Made by a program: the position numbers and the translations under genes. 64,000 nt of DNA. It comes from Sandaracinobacter neustonicus (GTDB taxonomy: Bacteria > Pseudomonadota > Alphaproteobacteria > Sphingomonadales > Sphingomonadaceae). Within the stretch, counting starts at the first letter, position 1; every line of letters starts with the position of its first letter. The stretch spans positions 23,533 through 87,532 of the forward strand of contig NZ_VFSU01000010.1 of NCBI RefSeq assembly GCF_006385875.1, given 5' to 3'. This document shows positions 16,149-25,023 of this stretch, piece by piece. Under the pieces are notes generated by a model. The model worked only from the letters and a program-made list of their open reading frames with translations. It did not search any database and was not told the DNA's origin.

Positions 16149-17849
16149 ATGACCAGCGCCGCCCTGCGACGAGATGAGGATGAGGCGCCGGTCGTGGCGA
16201 CCGCTCGCGCCGCGCTCTATCTGCGAGTTTCAACGCCGCGCCAGGCGGAACATGATCTGTCGATCCCCGACCAGCGCCGCCAGATGGAGAATTACTGTGT
16301 CGGCAAGGGGTGGTCGGTCGCGGCCGAGTTCGTCGAGCCGGGCAACACCGCCACCGATGATCGTCGGCCCTCGTTCCAGGCGATGATCGAAGCGGCGATG
16401 GTCAAGCCGCCGACGTTCAATGTCATTCTCGTCCACAGCTTCTCGCGGTTCTTTCGCGACCAATTCCAGTTCGAGTTCTACGTCCGCAAGCTGGCGAAGA
16501 ACGGCGTGCGGCTGATCTCGATCACGCAAGACCTGGGCGACGATCCGATGAGCGTGATGATGCGCCAGATCATGACGCTGTTCGACGAGTATCAGTCGAA
16601 GGAGAACGGCAAGCACACGCTTCGCGCGATGAAGGAGAATGCCCGGCAAGGCTTCTGGAACGGCGCGCGGGCGCCGATCGGCTATCGCGTGGTTGCGGCG
16701 GAGGAGCGGGGCGCGAAGATCAAGAAGAAGCTGGAGATCGACCCGATCCAGGCCGAGACGGTGCGGCGCATCTACCGCATGGCGCTCAACGGCGTCGATA
16801 ATCGGGGGCCAATGGGCCTCAAGTCGATCGCGACCTGGCTCAACGAGAACAACATCCGCACCCGCGACGGCGGGCGCTGGGGCTTGGGCGCGGTGCATCA
16901 GGTGCTCACCCGCACGACCTATATCGGCCAGCACCGCTTCAACACCCGCGACCACAAGACGAAGACGCCCAAGCCCGAGAGCGAGCACGCGGTCATGGAA
17001 GTGCCGCCGATCGTCTCGGAAGCGGAGTTCGAGGCGGTCCAGCGCTCGCTCAAGGCGCGCAGCCCGAAGATGATGCCGCCGATGGCGGTGGGTGGGCCGA
17101 CGCTGCTCACCGGCATCTGCTTCTGCGCGTGCTGCGGCGGCGCCATGACGCTGCGCACGGGCACCAGCAGCGTCGGGCGGGAGTATCGCTATTACACCTG
17201 CTCGACGAAGGCGCGGCAGGGTGCGACCGGCTGTCCAGGCATCACCGTGCCGATGGACCGTCTCAATGAGGCGGTGGTCGGCCATCTCGAAGCCCGGCTG
17301 CTCGACCCGGCGCGGCTCGAAGTTCTGATGGATCAGATCCTCGAACGCCGCGACGAGTGGGTGAACCAGCGCCGCGAGCATGTCGCCGATCTTGAGCGGC
17401 GTGCGACCGAGGCGGAAGCAAAGCTCAAGCGCCTCTATGACGCGATTGAGAACGGTGTGATCGACGTGAGCGACCCGTCGCTGAAGGATCGCATCGCCGA
17501 GCTGACCGCGACTCGCGACCAGGCCAAGGGCGACTCCGAGCGCGCATTGGCGCATATCGTGAAGATTGGCCCGGCGATCACGCCGGAGAGTCTGCGCGCG
17601 TTTGCGTCTGCCCTGCGCAAGAAGCTGCGGAACGGCGACGGCACGTTCGCCCGTGATCAGGTTCGCGCGGTCGCGCAGCGAGTCGAGGTTGTGAGCCGGA
17701 AAGAGGTCCGCATCCGTGGGCTGCGGAGCGAGCTGCTCCGAACCCTAACCGCCGCCTCTGGCGTAGAGGCGGCGGTGCTAGGCGTTCGTGCCTTTGAACC
17801 GAAATGGCGCGCCCGGAACGATTCGAACGTCCGACCCTCAGATTCGTAG
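16149..17849 (+). CDS. Large serine recombinase of the element
   Basis: A 566-residue site-specific recombinase. The catalytic domain begins AALYLRVSTPRQAEHDLS, with the nucleophile at S28 in YLRVST, and continues with SFSRFFRDQF and the helix linking to the DNA-binding part. The recombinase domain is at about 175-285 (IGYRVV, LARTTYIGQ-like TRTTYIGQ). A zinc ribbon follows (FCACCGGAM with CST and CPG), then a coiled coil at about 390-450. A GAGGAG site precedes the ATG. The last 15 codons lie inside the tRNA-Arg gene, read antisense, so the C-terminus depends on the integration site. It is the probable integrase. Confidence 0.88.
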   Translation: MTSAALRRDEDEAPVVATARAALYLRVSTPRQAEHDLSIPDQRRQMENYCVGKGWSVAAEFVEPGNTATDDRRPSFQAMIEAAMVKPPTFNVILVHSFSRFFRDQFQFEFYVRKLAKNGVRLISITQDLGDDPMSVMMRQIMTLFDEYQSKENGKHTLRAMKENARQGFWNGARAPIGYRVVAAEERGAKIKKKLEIDPIQAETVRRIYRMALNGVDNRGPMGLKSIATWLNENNIRTRDGGRWGLGAVHQVLTRTTYIGQHRFNTRDHKTKTPKPESEHAVMEVPPIVSEAEFEAVQRSLKARSPKMMPPMAVGGPTLLTGICFCACCGGAMTLRTGTSSVGREYRYYTCSTKARQGATGCPGITVPMDRLNEAVVGHLEARLLDPARLEVLMDQILERRDEWVNQRREHVADLERRATEAEAKLKRLYDAIENGVIDVSDPSLKDRIAELTATRDQAKGDSERALAHIVKIGPAITPESLRAFASALRKKLRNGDGTFARDQVRAVAQRVEVVSRKEVRIRGLRSELLRTLTAASGVEAAVLGVRAFEPKWRARNDSNVRPSDS

Positions 17850-17881
17850 TCTGATGCTCTATCCAGCTGAGCTACGGGCGC
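17805..17881 (-). tRNA. tRNA-Arg (anticodon ACG)
   Basis: The minus strand folds as a complete cloverleaf. The 7-bp acceptor stem is GCGCCCG with CGGGCGC, and the D-arm is GCTC-AGCTGGATA-GAGC. The anticodon stem-loop holds CTACGAA, the T-loop is TTCGAAT, the discriminator base is G and CCA is encoded. The 3' end faces the conjugative element, the usual arrangement when an integrase uses a tRNA 3' end as its attachment site. The serine recombinase frame runs into it as far as the anticodon loop. Confidence 0.97.
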
Positions 17882-17956
17882 GCGCCTTGGAGGGCGGCGT
17901 TTAAGGGAGGCGTCTGCGGATTGCAAGCGCGCGCGCCACCCGGCTAGGGAGAAAAT

Positions 17957-18484
17957 ATGCGCGCCTCCCCGATTTTCCCCGCCGCCACGGCCCTCGCCCT
18001 TGCTGCCGCCCTGTCCGCATGTGCCGGGCCGAAGGGCAGTTTTCCCTCGCTCGCCCCCCGCCCGGCAGAGGCGGAGCGGCTGATCGAGGCCCCCGGCGCG
18101 GAGATCACCCCTGCGTTGCTGCCCGAACAACAGGCCAGCCTGCGCGCAGACCTGCAACGCGAAAGCGCCGCCCTTGCCGCTGCCGAATCGGAACTGGCCG
18201 CGCTGGGCGGGGCGCTGGATCGCGAATTGGCGGCCGCACGCGGGAAGGGGGTGGGCACGGAAGGCTGGTCCAACGCGCAGATGGCGTTGTCGCGCTATGA
18301 TCAGGCCCGCGCGCCGCTGGATGGAATCGGCGTGCGGCTGGTGCCGCTGGCGCGCATGGTGGACAGCCTGCCCGAAACCGACGCGGACCGGCAGGCGGTG
18401 CTGGCGCTGACGGCGCGCACCGAGGCGCTCTCTGCCCGCTCGCGCGATCGGGTGGCCGCCGCCAACCGCGCGCTCGGCCTTTAA
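17957..18484 (+). CDS. Predicted lipoprotein
   Basis: A 175-residue protein with a type II signal peptide: a hydrophobic stretch to about residue 20, then the lipobox LSAC (cysteine 22). The mature part is rich in Ala/Glu/Arg and probably forms long helices (about 55-110 and 135-170). No domain was recognised. Its stop overlaps the start of the PepSY gene (TAATG), so the two are translationally coupled and may act together in the envelope. It is the first chromosomal gene after the tRNA. Confidence 0.75.
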   Translation: MRASPIFPAATALALAAALSACAGPKGSFPSLAPRPAEAERLIEAPGAEITPALLPEQQASLRADLQRESAALAAAESELAALGGALDRELAAARGKGVGTEGWSNAQMALSRYDQARAPLDGIGVRLVPLARMVDSLPETDADRQAVLALTARTEALSARSRDRVAAANRALGL

Positions 18485-19206
18485 TGGTGGCGGGCGGCGC
18501 GCGCTTCGCCAGTTCCGCCGGGCGGCTGCACCGCTGGATCGCGCTGATCGTGGGCATTCAGCTGCTGCTGTGGGTGGCAAGCGGCCTGTTCATGAGCGTG
18601 GTGCCCATCGAGCGCATCCGGGGCGAGCATCTGAAGGCCGTGCCCGCGCCCGCCGTCGATCCGCACGCACTCGTGCCCGAAATCGCCACGGCGCTGGCCG
18701 CGCTGCCGCCCGGCAAGGCGGACCGGATCGAAATCCGCCAGATGTTGGGCCAGCCGGTGCTGCTGCTGGCAGGGGAGGGCGGGGCGCGCCTGTTCGATGC
18801 CCGCACCGGCGCGCCGCTGTCGCCCATTTCCGCCGACACTGCGCGGGCGCTGGCAGCGGCCGATTTCACCGGCAAGGGCAAGCCCGTGTCCGTCTCCGCC
18901 GTCACCGCCGCCAGCCCGGAATATCGCGGTCCGCTTCCGGCGTGGCGGGTGGATTTCGATGATGCGGAAACCACCCGCCTGTTCGTGTCCGCCGATGAAG
19001 GCCGGGTGGCCGCGCGGCGCACCGGGCTGTGGCGCGTCTATGATTTCCTCTGGAGCCTGCACATCATGGATTGGCGCGACCATGAGGATATCAACAACAA
19101 CTGGCTGCGCGGGGCCTCTGCGCTGGCGCTGCTGCTGGCGCTGACGGGCGTAGTGTTGATCCCCTGGCGCATGGGCTGGCTGCGCAAGCGGCGGCGCTGG
19201 AATTAG
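18484..19206 (+). CDS. PepSY-domain membrane protein
   Basis: A 240-residue protein with an N-terminal membrane segment after HRWIALIVGIQ and another near the C-terminus (ASALALLLALTGVVLIPW). Between them is a periplasmic region containing a PepSY-like part (ARLFDARTGAPLSPIS and RLFVSADEGRVAARR). The HRW motif and LWSLHIMDWRDHEDINN before the last helix are those of small PepSY-TM proteins. Related proteins often accompany iron uptake or ferric reduction, but no such genes are adjacent. Confidence 0.8.
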   Translation: MVAGGARFASSAGRLHRWIALIVGIQLLLWVASGLFMSVVPIERIRGEHLKAVPAPAVDPHALVPEIATALAALPPGKADRIEIRQMLGQPVLLLAGEGGARLFDARTGAPLSPISADTARALAAADFTGKGKPVSVSAVTAASPEYRGPLPAWRVDFDDAETTRLFVSADEGRVAARRTGLWRVYDFLWSLHIMDWRDHEDINNNWLRGASALALLLALTGVVLIPWRMGWLRKRRRWN

Positions 19207-19216
19207 GGCCGGGGCC

Positions 19217-20686
19217 TCAGGGCCGCGACAGCCTGAGCGCCTGAATCTGCGGCGTCGGCGTGGGGGCCAGCAGCAGCTGGCCGTTGATCCGCCCCACCGC
19301 GCAGCGCCACTGGAAGGTGCCGGACATCGCCCCCGTCGGCACGATCGGCGCGGAGGTGTCGCAATCGCCGCTCTCGCCCTTCAGCCGGGCGAATTCCGCC
19401 GCCCAATTCTCGGCGGAACGATCCATCAGCATATTTTCGGCCAGCACGCCCGGCTCGGCGTCGATCCGTCCGGCCGCCCACAACCGCTGCGCAACCGCAT
19501 AGGAAGCCGCCAGCTGCGGCGACACGGGCGTGGGGCGTTTCGCCAGCAGCCCCGCGCGCTGCAACGCGCCTGCGGCGTCCCAAACGGGCGGCAGCGGCGC
19601 GGCATAGGTGCGGTTGGCAAAGGCGAACAGGCCCACCCCGGCCTCCGGCAACAGCAGCATGTGCGATCCGTAACCGGGGTAGCCGCCGGAATGGAACAGC
19701 ACCGGCCCCAGCAGGCAATCGGTGCCGGAGACCAGCCCGCCCGCATAGATGAAGCCGATGCGGCAATCCGGCGCGTCCTTGCCCGGCCGGGTGCGGGCGT
19801 GCGGGATGCCGCCGCCGTATCGCATGGCGCGGATCACCCCGTTCGGCCCGGCGGCCTTCGCCTCGGCTGGCCAGCCGGACAGCAGATGCGCCACCCATTT
19901 CGCATAATCATTGGCCGTGGTGACAACGCCGCCCATCGCCCCGAACTCGCCGTCCTTCATCATCGGCTCGGGCGACCATTTGCCGTTTTCCCAGCGGTAT
20001 CCGCGCGCCAGCCGGGCATCGGGCACCTTGAACACGTCATAAGTGGTGGATGCCATGCCCAGCGGCTTCATCACCGTCTCACCGATCTGCTGCTGATAGG
20101 GCCGCCCGGAGACGTTGGTGACGATCCGCCCAAGGGTGGCATAGCCGAAGTTGGAATATTCATAGGCGCTGCCCGGCGCGGATTGCAGGGGGAACCCGGC
20201 CTTCAGCATGGCGGTGAACTCGGCCGGGGTGCGCACCTGTTGGCGATCCCCCCAAGGGTCGTCGGTTACGAAACCGGCGGTGTGGTGCAAGAGATCGCCC
20301 ACGGTAATCCCGGCCGCCCAGCCCTTTAGTTCGGGCACATATTTCGCGGCCGGATCGGACAGGCTCAGCTTCCCCTGCGCCTCCAGTTGCAAAATTTCAT
20401 AAGCGGTAAACGCCTTCGACATGGAGGCGATGCGAAACGCCGAGTCAGCGGTGACGGGGCGTTTCGTTTCCAGATCCTGCACGCCCAGCGCTTCCACATG
20501 GATCAGCTTGCCGTCCTTCACGATGCCCCACACGAGGCCGGGCACGCGGTTGTCCAGCTGCCAGTCCGCAAACCCCTTGCGGATTTCCGGCAGGGCCGCC
20601 TCCAGCCCGGTGGCCGGTGCTGAGGATTGGGCAGCGGCGGGGGTGGAGAGGGCGAGGGCGGCGATGGCCATGGTGAGGAAGCGCAT
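19217..20686 (-). CDS. Exported serine hydrolase (class C beta-lactamase fold)
   Basis: A 489-residue periplasmic hydrolase with a signal peptide cleaved after about residue 19 (TPAAAQ). The SxxK motif is SMSK (S88, K91), the YxN motif is YSN in YEYSNFGYATLGR, and HSGGYPGYGSHM supplies the third motif. This fold includes esterases, D-amino peptidases and penicillin-binding-like enzymes; the substrate is unknown. It converges with the PepSY gene, with only 10 bp between stops. A paralogue of the same superfamily is at 25706. Confidence 0.88.
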   Translation of the reverse strand: MRFLTMAIAALALSTPAAAQSSAPATGLEAALPEIRKGFADWQLDNRVPGLVWGIVKDGKLIHVEALGVQDLETKRPVTADSAFRIASMSKAFTAYEILQLEAQGKLSLSDPAAKYVPELKGWAAGITVGDLLHHTAGFVTDDPWGDRQQVRTPAEFTAMLKAGFPLQSAPGSAYEYSNFGYATLGRIVTNVSGRPYQQQIGETVMKPLGMASTTYDVFKVPDARLARGYRWENGKWSPEPMMKDGEFGAMGGVVTTANDYAKWVAHLLSGWPAEAKAAGPNGVIRAMRYGGGIPHARTRPGKDAPDCRIGFIYAGGLVSGTDCLLGPVLFHSGGYPGYGSHMLLLPEAGVGLFAFANRTYAAPLPPVWDAAGALQRAGLLAKRPTPVSPQLAASYAVAQRLWAAGRIDAEPGVLAENMLMDRSAENWAAEFARLKGESGDCDTSAPIVPTGAMSGTFQWRCAVGRINGQLLLAPTPTPQIQALRLSRP

Positions 20687-20766
20687 GGCGGCAGCATAGC
20701 GGGGGAACCGGCGCGCGAAAGGGTGGAATGGGCGGTGGCGCGGATTGTCAGCCGAGACGAGCGCCT

Positions 20767-21429
20767 TCAGGCCGGTGCGGCACCGATCCGCGCATCCCAG
20801 CCTACCATCGCCACATCGGCAACGGCCTCCAGATCAGCGCGGCCCACACCATCGCGCGCCATGATCGACATGCCGTTCTGCAAGGCCTGCACGAAGCGGG
20901 CGAGGCCTTCCAGATTGGTCTCAGGCGGAATTTCACCGTCTGCAACGGCCGTTTGCAGGCGGCCCAGCAGGCGCTGAAAGGTGATGCCGCGTGCCGATCG
21001 GACCAGTTCGCCCAGTTGCTGATGGCCCTCGCTGCCGACGGACGACAGCGTCACCATGCAGCCGCGCGGACTGTCGATGACGCAGCCTGTCAGCACCGCT
21101 GCCGAATCCATCAGCAGCCGTCGCACGGCTTCGCGCGCGGTCGGCGCTGAATGAAAACCGCACCAGACATAGCCTTCATTGGTCCGGGCATAATGATCCA
21201 GCGCCTCAGCATAGAGCGCTTCCTTCGACTGGAAGGCGGCATAGAGGCTGGGCGCCCCGATCCCCATGGCTTGAGTCAGGTCGGTGATGGATGTGGCTTC
21301 GAATCCCTTCGCCCAGAATAGCCGGGTCGCCTGTTCCAGCGCGGCTTCCCGATCGAATGCGCGCGGCCGTCCGCGTGCCCTCGCCCCGGCGCGGGGTGTC
21401 GTTTCGGCCTTCGGGACATAATTCTGCAT
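20767..21429 (-). CDS. TetR-family transcriptional repressor
   Basis: A 220-residue regulator. The N-terminal helix-turn-helix is RGRPRAFDREAALEQATRLFWAKGFEATSITDLTQAMGIGAPSLYAAFQSKEALYAEAL (about 20-80), of the TetR_N type. The C-terminal ligand-binding domain includes GCMVTLSS and ARFVQALQNGMSIMARDG, the pattern of the subgroup that controls neighbouring short-chain dehydrogenases. It is divergent from the SDR gene at 21511 and should repress it. The start at 21429 excludes a long GC-rich upstream extension. Confidence 0.85.
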   Translation of the reverse strand: MQNYVPKAETTPRAGARARGRPRAFDREAALEQATRLFWAKGFEATSITDLTQAMGIGAPSLYAAFQSKEALYAEALDHYARTNEGYVWCGFHSAPTAREAVRRLLMDSAAVLTGCVIDSPRGCMVTLSSVGSEGHQQLGELVRSARGITFQRLLGRLQTAVADGEIPPETNLEGLARFVQALQNGMSIMARDGVGRADLEAVADVAMVGWDARIGAAPA

Positions 21430-21430
21430 C

Positions 21431-21490
21431 GATTGATATATAAATCGCTTGACCGTGCCCGGCAATCGTCTAGTTAGTTTTGTATCAATC
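21431..21490. promoter_or_regulatory. Divergent TetR/SDR promoter with operator-like repeats
   Basis: GATTGATATATAAATC (21431-21446) is a palindrome with one mismatched pair. The octamer GATTGATA at its left end recurs inverted as TATCAATC at 21483-21490, just before the SDR leader. Two related half-sites 52 bp apart in a divergent promoter are what a TetR dimer pair would use. Confidence 0.5.
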
Positions 21491-21510
21491 ACTACAGAAA
21501 GGACGTTGAA

Positions 21511-22251
21511 ATGGCGGAACTGGCAGGAAAGCGCGCGCTCGTGACAGGCGGTTCGCGTGGCATCGGGGCGGCGATTGCCATTGCCCTTGCGGAACAGGGC
21601 GCGGATGTCGCGCTCACCTATGAACGCTCGGCAGAGCGGGCAGCGGACGTTGTCCGCGCGATCGAGGCGAAGGGGCGCAAGGCCGTGGCGATTCAGGCGG
21701 ACAGTGCCGATCCCGTGGCGATCAAGCGGTCCGTCGATGCCACAGCAGAGGCACTGGGCGGGCTGGACATCCTCGTCAACAATGCGGGAATCGCCGCCTA
21801 TGCAACCTTCGCGGATATCAGCGTCGAGACGATTGACGCGCTGTTCAATGTGAACGTGCGCGGGCCAATCCTGGCGGCGCAGGCGGCCATTTCCTATCTT
21901 CCGGCCGGTGGGCGGATCATCACCATCGGTTCCGCCGGCGCGGAACGGATCGTCGGCGATGGGGCCAGCATTTATTTCATGACGAAGTCCGCCCTGCATT
22001 CGTACACGCGGGGGCTAGCCCGCGAGTTGGGGCCGCGCGACATCGCCGTCACGCTGGTGCAGCCGGGTTCGACCGACACCGACATGAATCCGGCCGACGG
22101 CCAATTCGCCGACTTCCAGCGCAGCCTGAGCCCGCTGGGCCGCTATGGCACACCGCAGGATATCGCGGCCGCCGTTGCGTTTCTGGCCAGCCCTGCGGCG
22201 CGCCACATCACGGGTGCCATCCTGACGGTGGATGGCGGGCAGACGACCTGA
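21511..22251 (+). CDS. SDR-family oxidoreductase
   Basis: A 246-residue classical short-chain dehydrogenase/reductase. The nucleotide-binding motif TGGSRGIG is at 12-19, then NNAG, and the catalytic Ser of IGSAG with Tyr and Lys in YFMTKSAL. The C-terminal GAILTVDGGQTT is standard. NADP(H) preference is suggested by the Arg of GGSRG. The substrate is unknown; the TetR neighbour suggests induction by a small molecule that the enzyme may act on. Confidence 0.9.
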   Translation: MAELAGKRALVTGGSRGIGAAIAIALAEQGADVALTYERSAERAADVVRAIEAKGRKAVAIQADSADPVAIKRSVDATAEALGGLDILVNNAGIAAYATFADISVETIDALFNVNVRGPILAAQAAISYLPAGGRIITIGSAGAERIVGDGASIYFMTKSALHSYTRGLARELGPRDIAVTLVQPGSTDTDMNPADGQFADFQRSLSPLGRYGTPQDIAAAVAFLASPAARHITGAILTVDGGQTT

Positions 22252-22294
22252 GGCGGGGGCGGCGGGGTGCTGATTTCGTCTCGCACCGCCGCCT

Positions 22295-22717
22295 TCACTC
22301 GCTGCCGAAGCGCTTTCCCATGCTGACGCGATCCTCAACATCATAGCCGTGATGACGATAGAAGGCCGTGACGGCCTCATTGCCTGCCCTGATCTGGAGG
22401 TTGATCTTGCCGCACCCAAGTGCTGCCAGCCTCCGTTCAGCCTCGGCGAGCAGGCTTGAGCCAATTCCCTTGCGTTGCGCATCAGGCCGGACGGCAACCG
22501 AATATAGCCAGCCTCTATGCCCGTCATAACCGGCCATCACCGTGCCGAGGACTTGCCCGCTGTCTTCAGCAACCAGGAACAGGTCTGGCTGCACCTCAAG
22601 CTTTTTGGGGATCGAAAATTCCGCGCGGTTCCACATGGGATCGTTCGGAAACACATGCTCCCAAAGCGCTTTTACGCCTTCAAAATGCTCCGCTGCATAT
22701 GGCTTTATCCTGACCAT
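22295..22717 (-). CDS. GNAT-family N-acetyltransferase (YpeA-like)
   Basis: A 140-residue acetyltransferase. The acetyl-CoA loop is VRPDAQRKGIGSSLL, preceded by LFLVAEDSGQVLGTVMAGYDGHRGWLYSVAV and followed by NEAVTAFYRHHGY. The VMAGYDGHRG segment is the mark of the YpeA/RimI-like subgroup. The ATG at 22717 with GGAAG upstream is chosen over a TTG 15 bp earlier. The acceptor cannot be predicted. Confidence 0.85.
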   Translation of the reverse strand: MVRIKPYAAEHFEGVKALWEHVFPNDPMWNRAEFSIPKKLEVQPDLFLVAEDSGQVLGTVMAGYDGHRGWLYSVAVRPDAQRKGIGSSLLAEAERRLAALGCGKINLQIRAGNEAVTAFYRHHGYDVEDRVSMGKRFGSE

Positions 22718-22821
22718 GGCGCTTCCACTCAAATCGTCTGAACAACTTCAATGGTCTCCCCCCTCCAGCCAGACTGGCGCAGCCCGGTGTCAGGTACTGG
22801 GCGACGGCGGTGCGGCGACCG

Positions 22822-23346
22822 CTATTTCGACACGCCCCAGCAAACCATGTCGGCGGAAGCATCGCTTGGGTTGAGCGCAAAGAGACCCGACGCGTTCAGG
22901 CTGAGCACGTCGGTTTCATTGTAGATCATCCACTGCTCCTCAGTGGCATCCCCGGCATAGGGCCATGTTTCTAGATATCCGCCGAGATCGAAGCTGAACA
23001 TGGAGCGACCATCGTCAGGGCCAACATTTATCTCGATAAGATTTTGGCCGTTCAGCATGGCGGTCGCCCGAGCAATGGTCTTTTCGTCGTCCTCGCTCCA
23101 AGCCAATTGCTCCCCGCCCTGAATGATTTTCCAGTGACAGCAGTAAATCCACAAATGCCACTGGCCGCGAACGTAAGCGAACCGGCGAGAGCGAGAAATT
23201 TGCTCGTTGATTTCCAACTTCGGTGGACCGAATTCGAAGGTCAGAAGGCTGCCATGGCCTTGCTTCACGCCCCAAGCCGTTGAACCAAGCATTGGCTCGA
23301 CGAATGATGCAACAAGAGGCGGACTATTTGCAGCGCTGATCACCAC
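22822..23346 (-). CDS. Conserved hypothetical protein
   Basis: A 174-residue protein without a recognised domain name. It has the pattern LLTFEFGPPKLEI, VRGQWHLWIYCCHWKI and MFSFDLGGYLETWPY followed by EEQWMIY. This looks like a compact beta-rich fold met in scattered bacterial hypothetical proteins. The GTG start gives no clear ribosome-binding site. The coding region is less GC-rich than its neighbours, suggesting later arrival. No signal peptide or membrane segment is present. Confidence 0.65.
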   Translation of the reverse strand: MVISAANSPPLVASFVEPMLGSTAWGVKQGHGSLLTFEFGPPKLEINEQISRSRRFAYVRGQWHLWIYCCHWKIIQGGEQLAWSEDDEKTIARATAMLNGQNLIEINVGPDDGRSMFSFDLGGYLETWPYAGDATEEQWMIYNETDVLSLNASGLFALNPSDASADMVCWGVSK

Positions 23347-23407
23347 CTGTTGATGGCACTTCCTGCAAACAGCAGCAACGGGGCGGCTCCGTTCGGCACA
23401 ACAACCT

Positions 23408-24943
23408 TCACCGCCGCTCCCGCGTCGCGGAAAAACGCACCGCCGGGTGCCGCCCCTGAATATAGTTCAGGTCCCACAAATCCTTGGCCATGAACACGGG
23501 GTGGCCGTCGCGATCCCCGGCCATCTGGCTGCGGTGTTCCTCCTGCAACTTGCGCAACGCCGCCGCGTCGTCAGAGGCGACCCAGCGCGCGGTGTCGTAG
23601 GGGGAGGCTTCCAGCACCGCGTCCACCTTATATTCCACCTCCAGCCGGGAGATCAGAACTTCCAGCTGCAGCTGCCCCACCACACCCACCACAGTCTGCG
23701 CGCCGATCTGCGGGTGGAACACCTGGATCACCCCTTCCTCGGCCATATCGTCCAGCGCCTTTTTCAGCTGCTTGGTCTTGGTCGGGTCTTTCAGCACCAC
23801 GCGGCGCAGGATTTCCGGCGCGAAGTTGGGCAGGCCGGTGATGGTGACGGGCGGCCCGTCGGTCAGCGTGTCGCCCACGCGCAGCGTGCCGTGGTTGGGG
23901 ATGCCGATAATGTCGCCGGGGAAGGCCTCGTCCGCCGTTTCCCGCTCACGCGCGAAGAACAGCACCGGGGAATGCACGGCGATCTGCTTGCCGGTGCCCA
24001 CCTGATTCAGCCGCATGCCGCGCTTGAACCGCCCCGAACACAGCCGCATGAAGGCCACCCGATCCCGGTGCATCGGGTTCATATTGGCCTGCACCTTGAA
24101 GATGAACCCCGTCACCGTGGGCGAAGCCGGATCGATGGCCGCAGGCTCCGCAGGCTGCGGGCGCGGCCCCGGCGCATAGCGCGCCAGCGCCTCGATCAGC
24201 GGCTCCACCCCCAGTTCGCGCAGTGCGGAGCCGAAATAGACCGGCGTCAGATCGCCATGCCGATAAGCCGCTTCGTCGAACGCGGGGTAGCCCGCCTGCG
24301 CCAGCTCCAGTTCATCGGCATGGGCGGCGGGGAAGGGCGCAGGCGAGAAGCTGCCGTCGGCCAGTTGCAGCCGTTCGCGCTCGATATCCCACAGCCCTTC
24401 GAACTCGCCACCCATCCCGGCGGGCCACATCATCGGGGCCACGTCCAAAGCGAGCTTGTCGGCGATCTCGTCCAGCAATTCGAACGGCGGGCGGCCTTCG
24501 CGGTCCACCTTGTTGATGAAGGTGATGATCGGCACGCTGCGCAACCGGCACACCTCGAACAGCTTCAGCGTCTGCGCCTCGATGCCCTTGGCGGCGTCGA
24601 TCACCATCACCGCGGAATCCACCGCCGTCAGCGTGCGATAGGTATCTTCCGAGAAATCCTCGTGCCCCGGCGTATCCAGCAGGTTGAAGGTGATGCCGCC
24701 GCGCTCGAACGTCATCACCGAGGAGGTGACGGAAATGCCGCGCTGCTGCTCGATCTTCATCCAGTCTGATCGCGCCCGCCGCGCCGCGCCGCGCGCCTTC
24801 ACTTCGCCCGCCGCATGGATCGCGCCGCCCGCCAGCAGCAGCCGTTCGGTCAGCGTGGTCTTCCCGGCATCCGGGTGGGAGATAATGGCAAAGGTGCGGC
24901 GTTCGGGATTATCCCCGGCGCGCGGTGCGGGCTGTGTGGACAT
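23408..24943 (-). CDS. prfC: Peptide chain release factor 3
   Basis: A 511-residue translational GTPase that recycles RF1/RF2 after termination. G1 is SHPDAGKTT (22-30), G3 is DTPGHEDFSEDTYRTL and G4 is NKVDREGR. The RF3-typical domains follow, with VAFMRLCSGRFKRGM and a C-terminal VGQLQLEVLISRLEVEY. The N-terminal MSTQPAPRAGDNPERRTFAIISH fits the family. It is a single gene divergent from the DsbA-family gene. Length is close to other RF3 proteins. Confidence 0.97.
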   Translation of the reverse strand: MSTQPAPRAGDNPERRTFAIISHPDAGKTTLTERLLLAGGAIHAAGEVKARGAARRARSDWMKIEQQRGISVTSSVMTFERGGITFNLLDTPGHEDFSEDTYRTLTAVDSAVMVIDAAKGIEAQTLKLFEVCRLRSVPIITFINKVDREGRPPFELLDEIADKLALDVAPMMWPAGMGGEFEGLWDIERERLQLADGSFSPAPFPAAHADELELAQAGYPAFDEAAYRHGDLTPVYFGSALRELGVEPLIEALARYAPGPRPQPAEPAAIDPASPTVTGFIFKVQANMNPMHRDRVAFMRLCSGRFKRGMRLNQVGTGKQIAVHSPVLFFARERETADEAFPGDIIGIPNHGTLRVGDTLTDGPPVTITGLPNFAPEILRRVVLKDPTKTKQLKKALDDMAEEGVIQVFHPQIGAQTVVGVVGQLQLEVLISRLEVEYKVDAVLEASPYDTARWVASDDAAALRKLQEEHRSQMAGDRDGHPVFMAKDLWDLNYIQGRHPAVRFSATRERR

Positions 24944-24983
24944 GGCGCGCCCCTAGCGCGATTATGCGCCCGCCTCAATCAGT

Positions 24984-25013
24984 GGAGAATGGGGCAGCGG
25001 AGAATGGGGCAGC
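24984..25013. repeat. 15-bp tandem duplication
   Basis: GGAGAATGGGGCAGC occurs twice in direct succession, immediately before the start region of the DsbA-family gene. Translated in frame from a GTG at 24983 it would add Glu-Asn-Gly-Ala-Ala repeats to the N-terminus; with the ATG at 25024 it is leader sequence holding extra purine-rich blocks. Confidence 0.7.
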
Positions 25014-25023
25014 GGAGAGCGCC

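Noticed and set aside
1..17804. Second copy of the tRNA-Arg 3' end as the far attachment site
   Set aside because: No repeat of the tRNA tail was seen to the left of the tRNA within the window; the far end must lie outside it.
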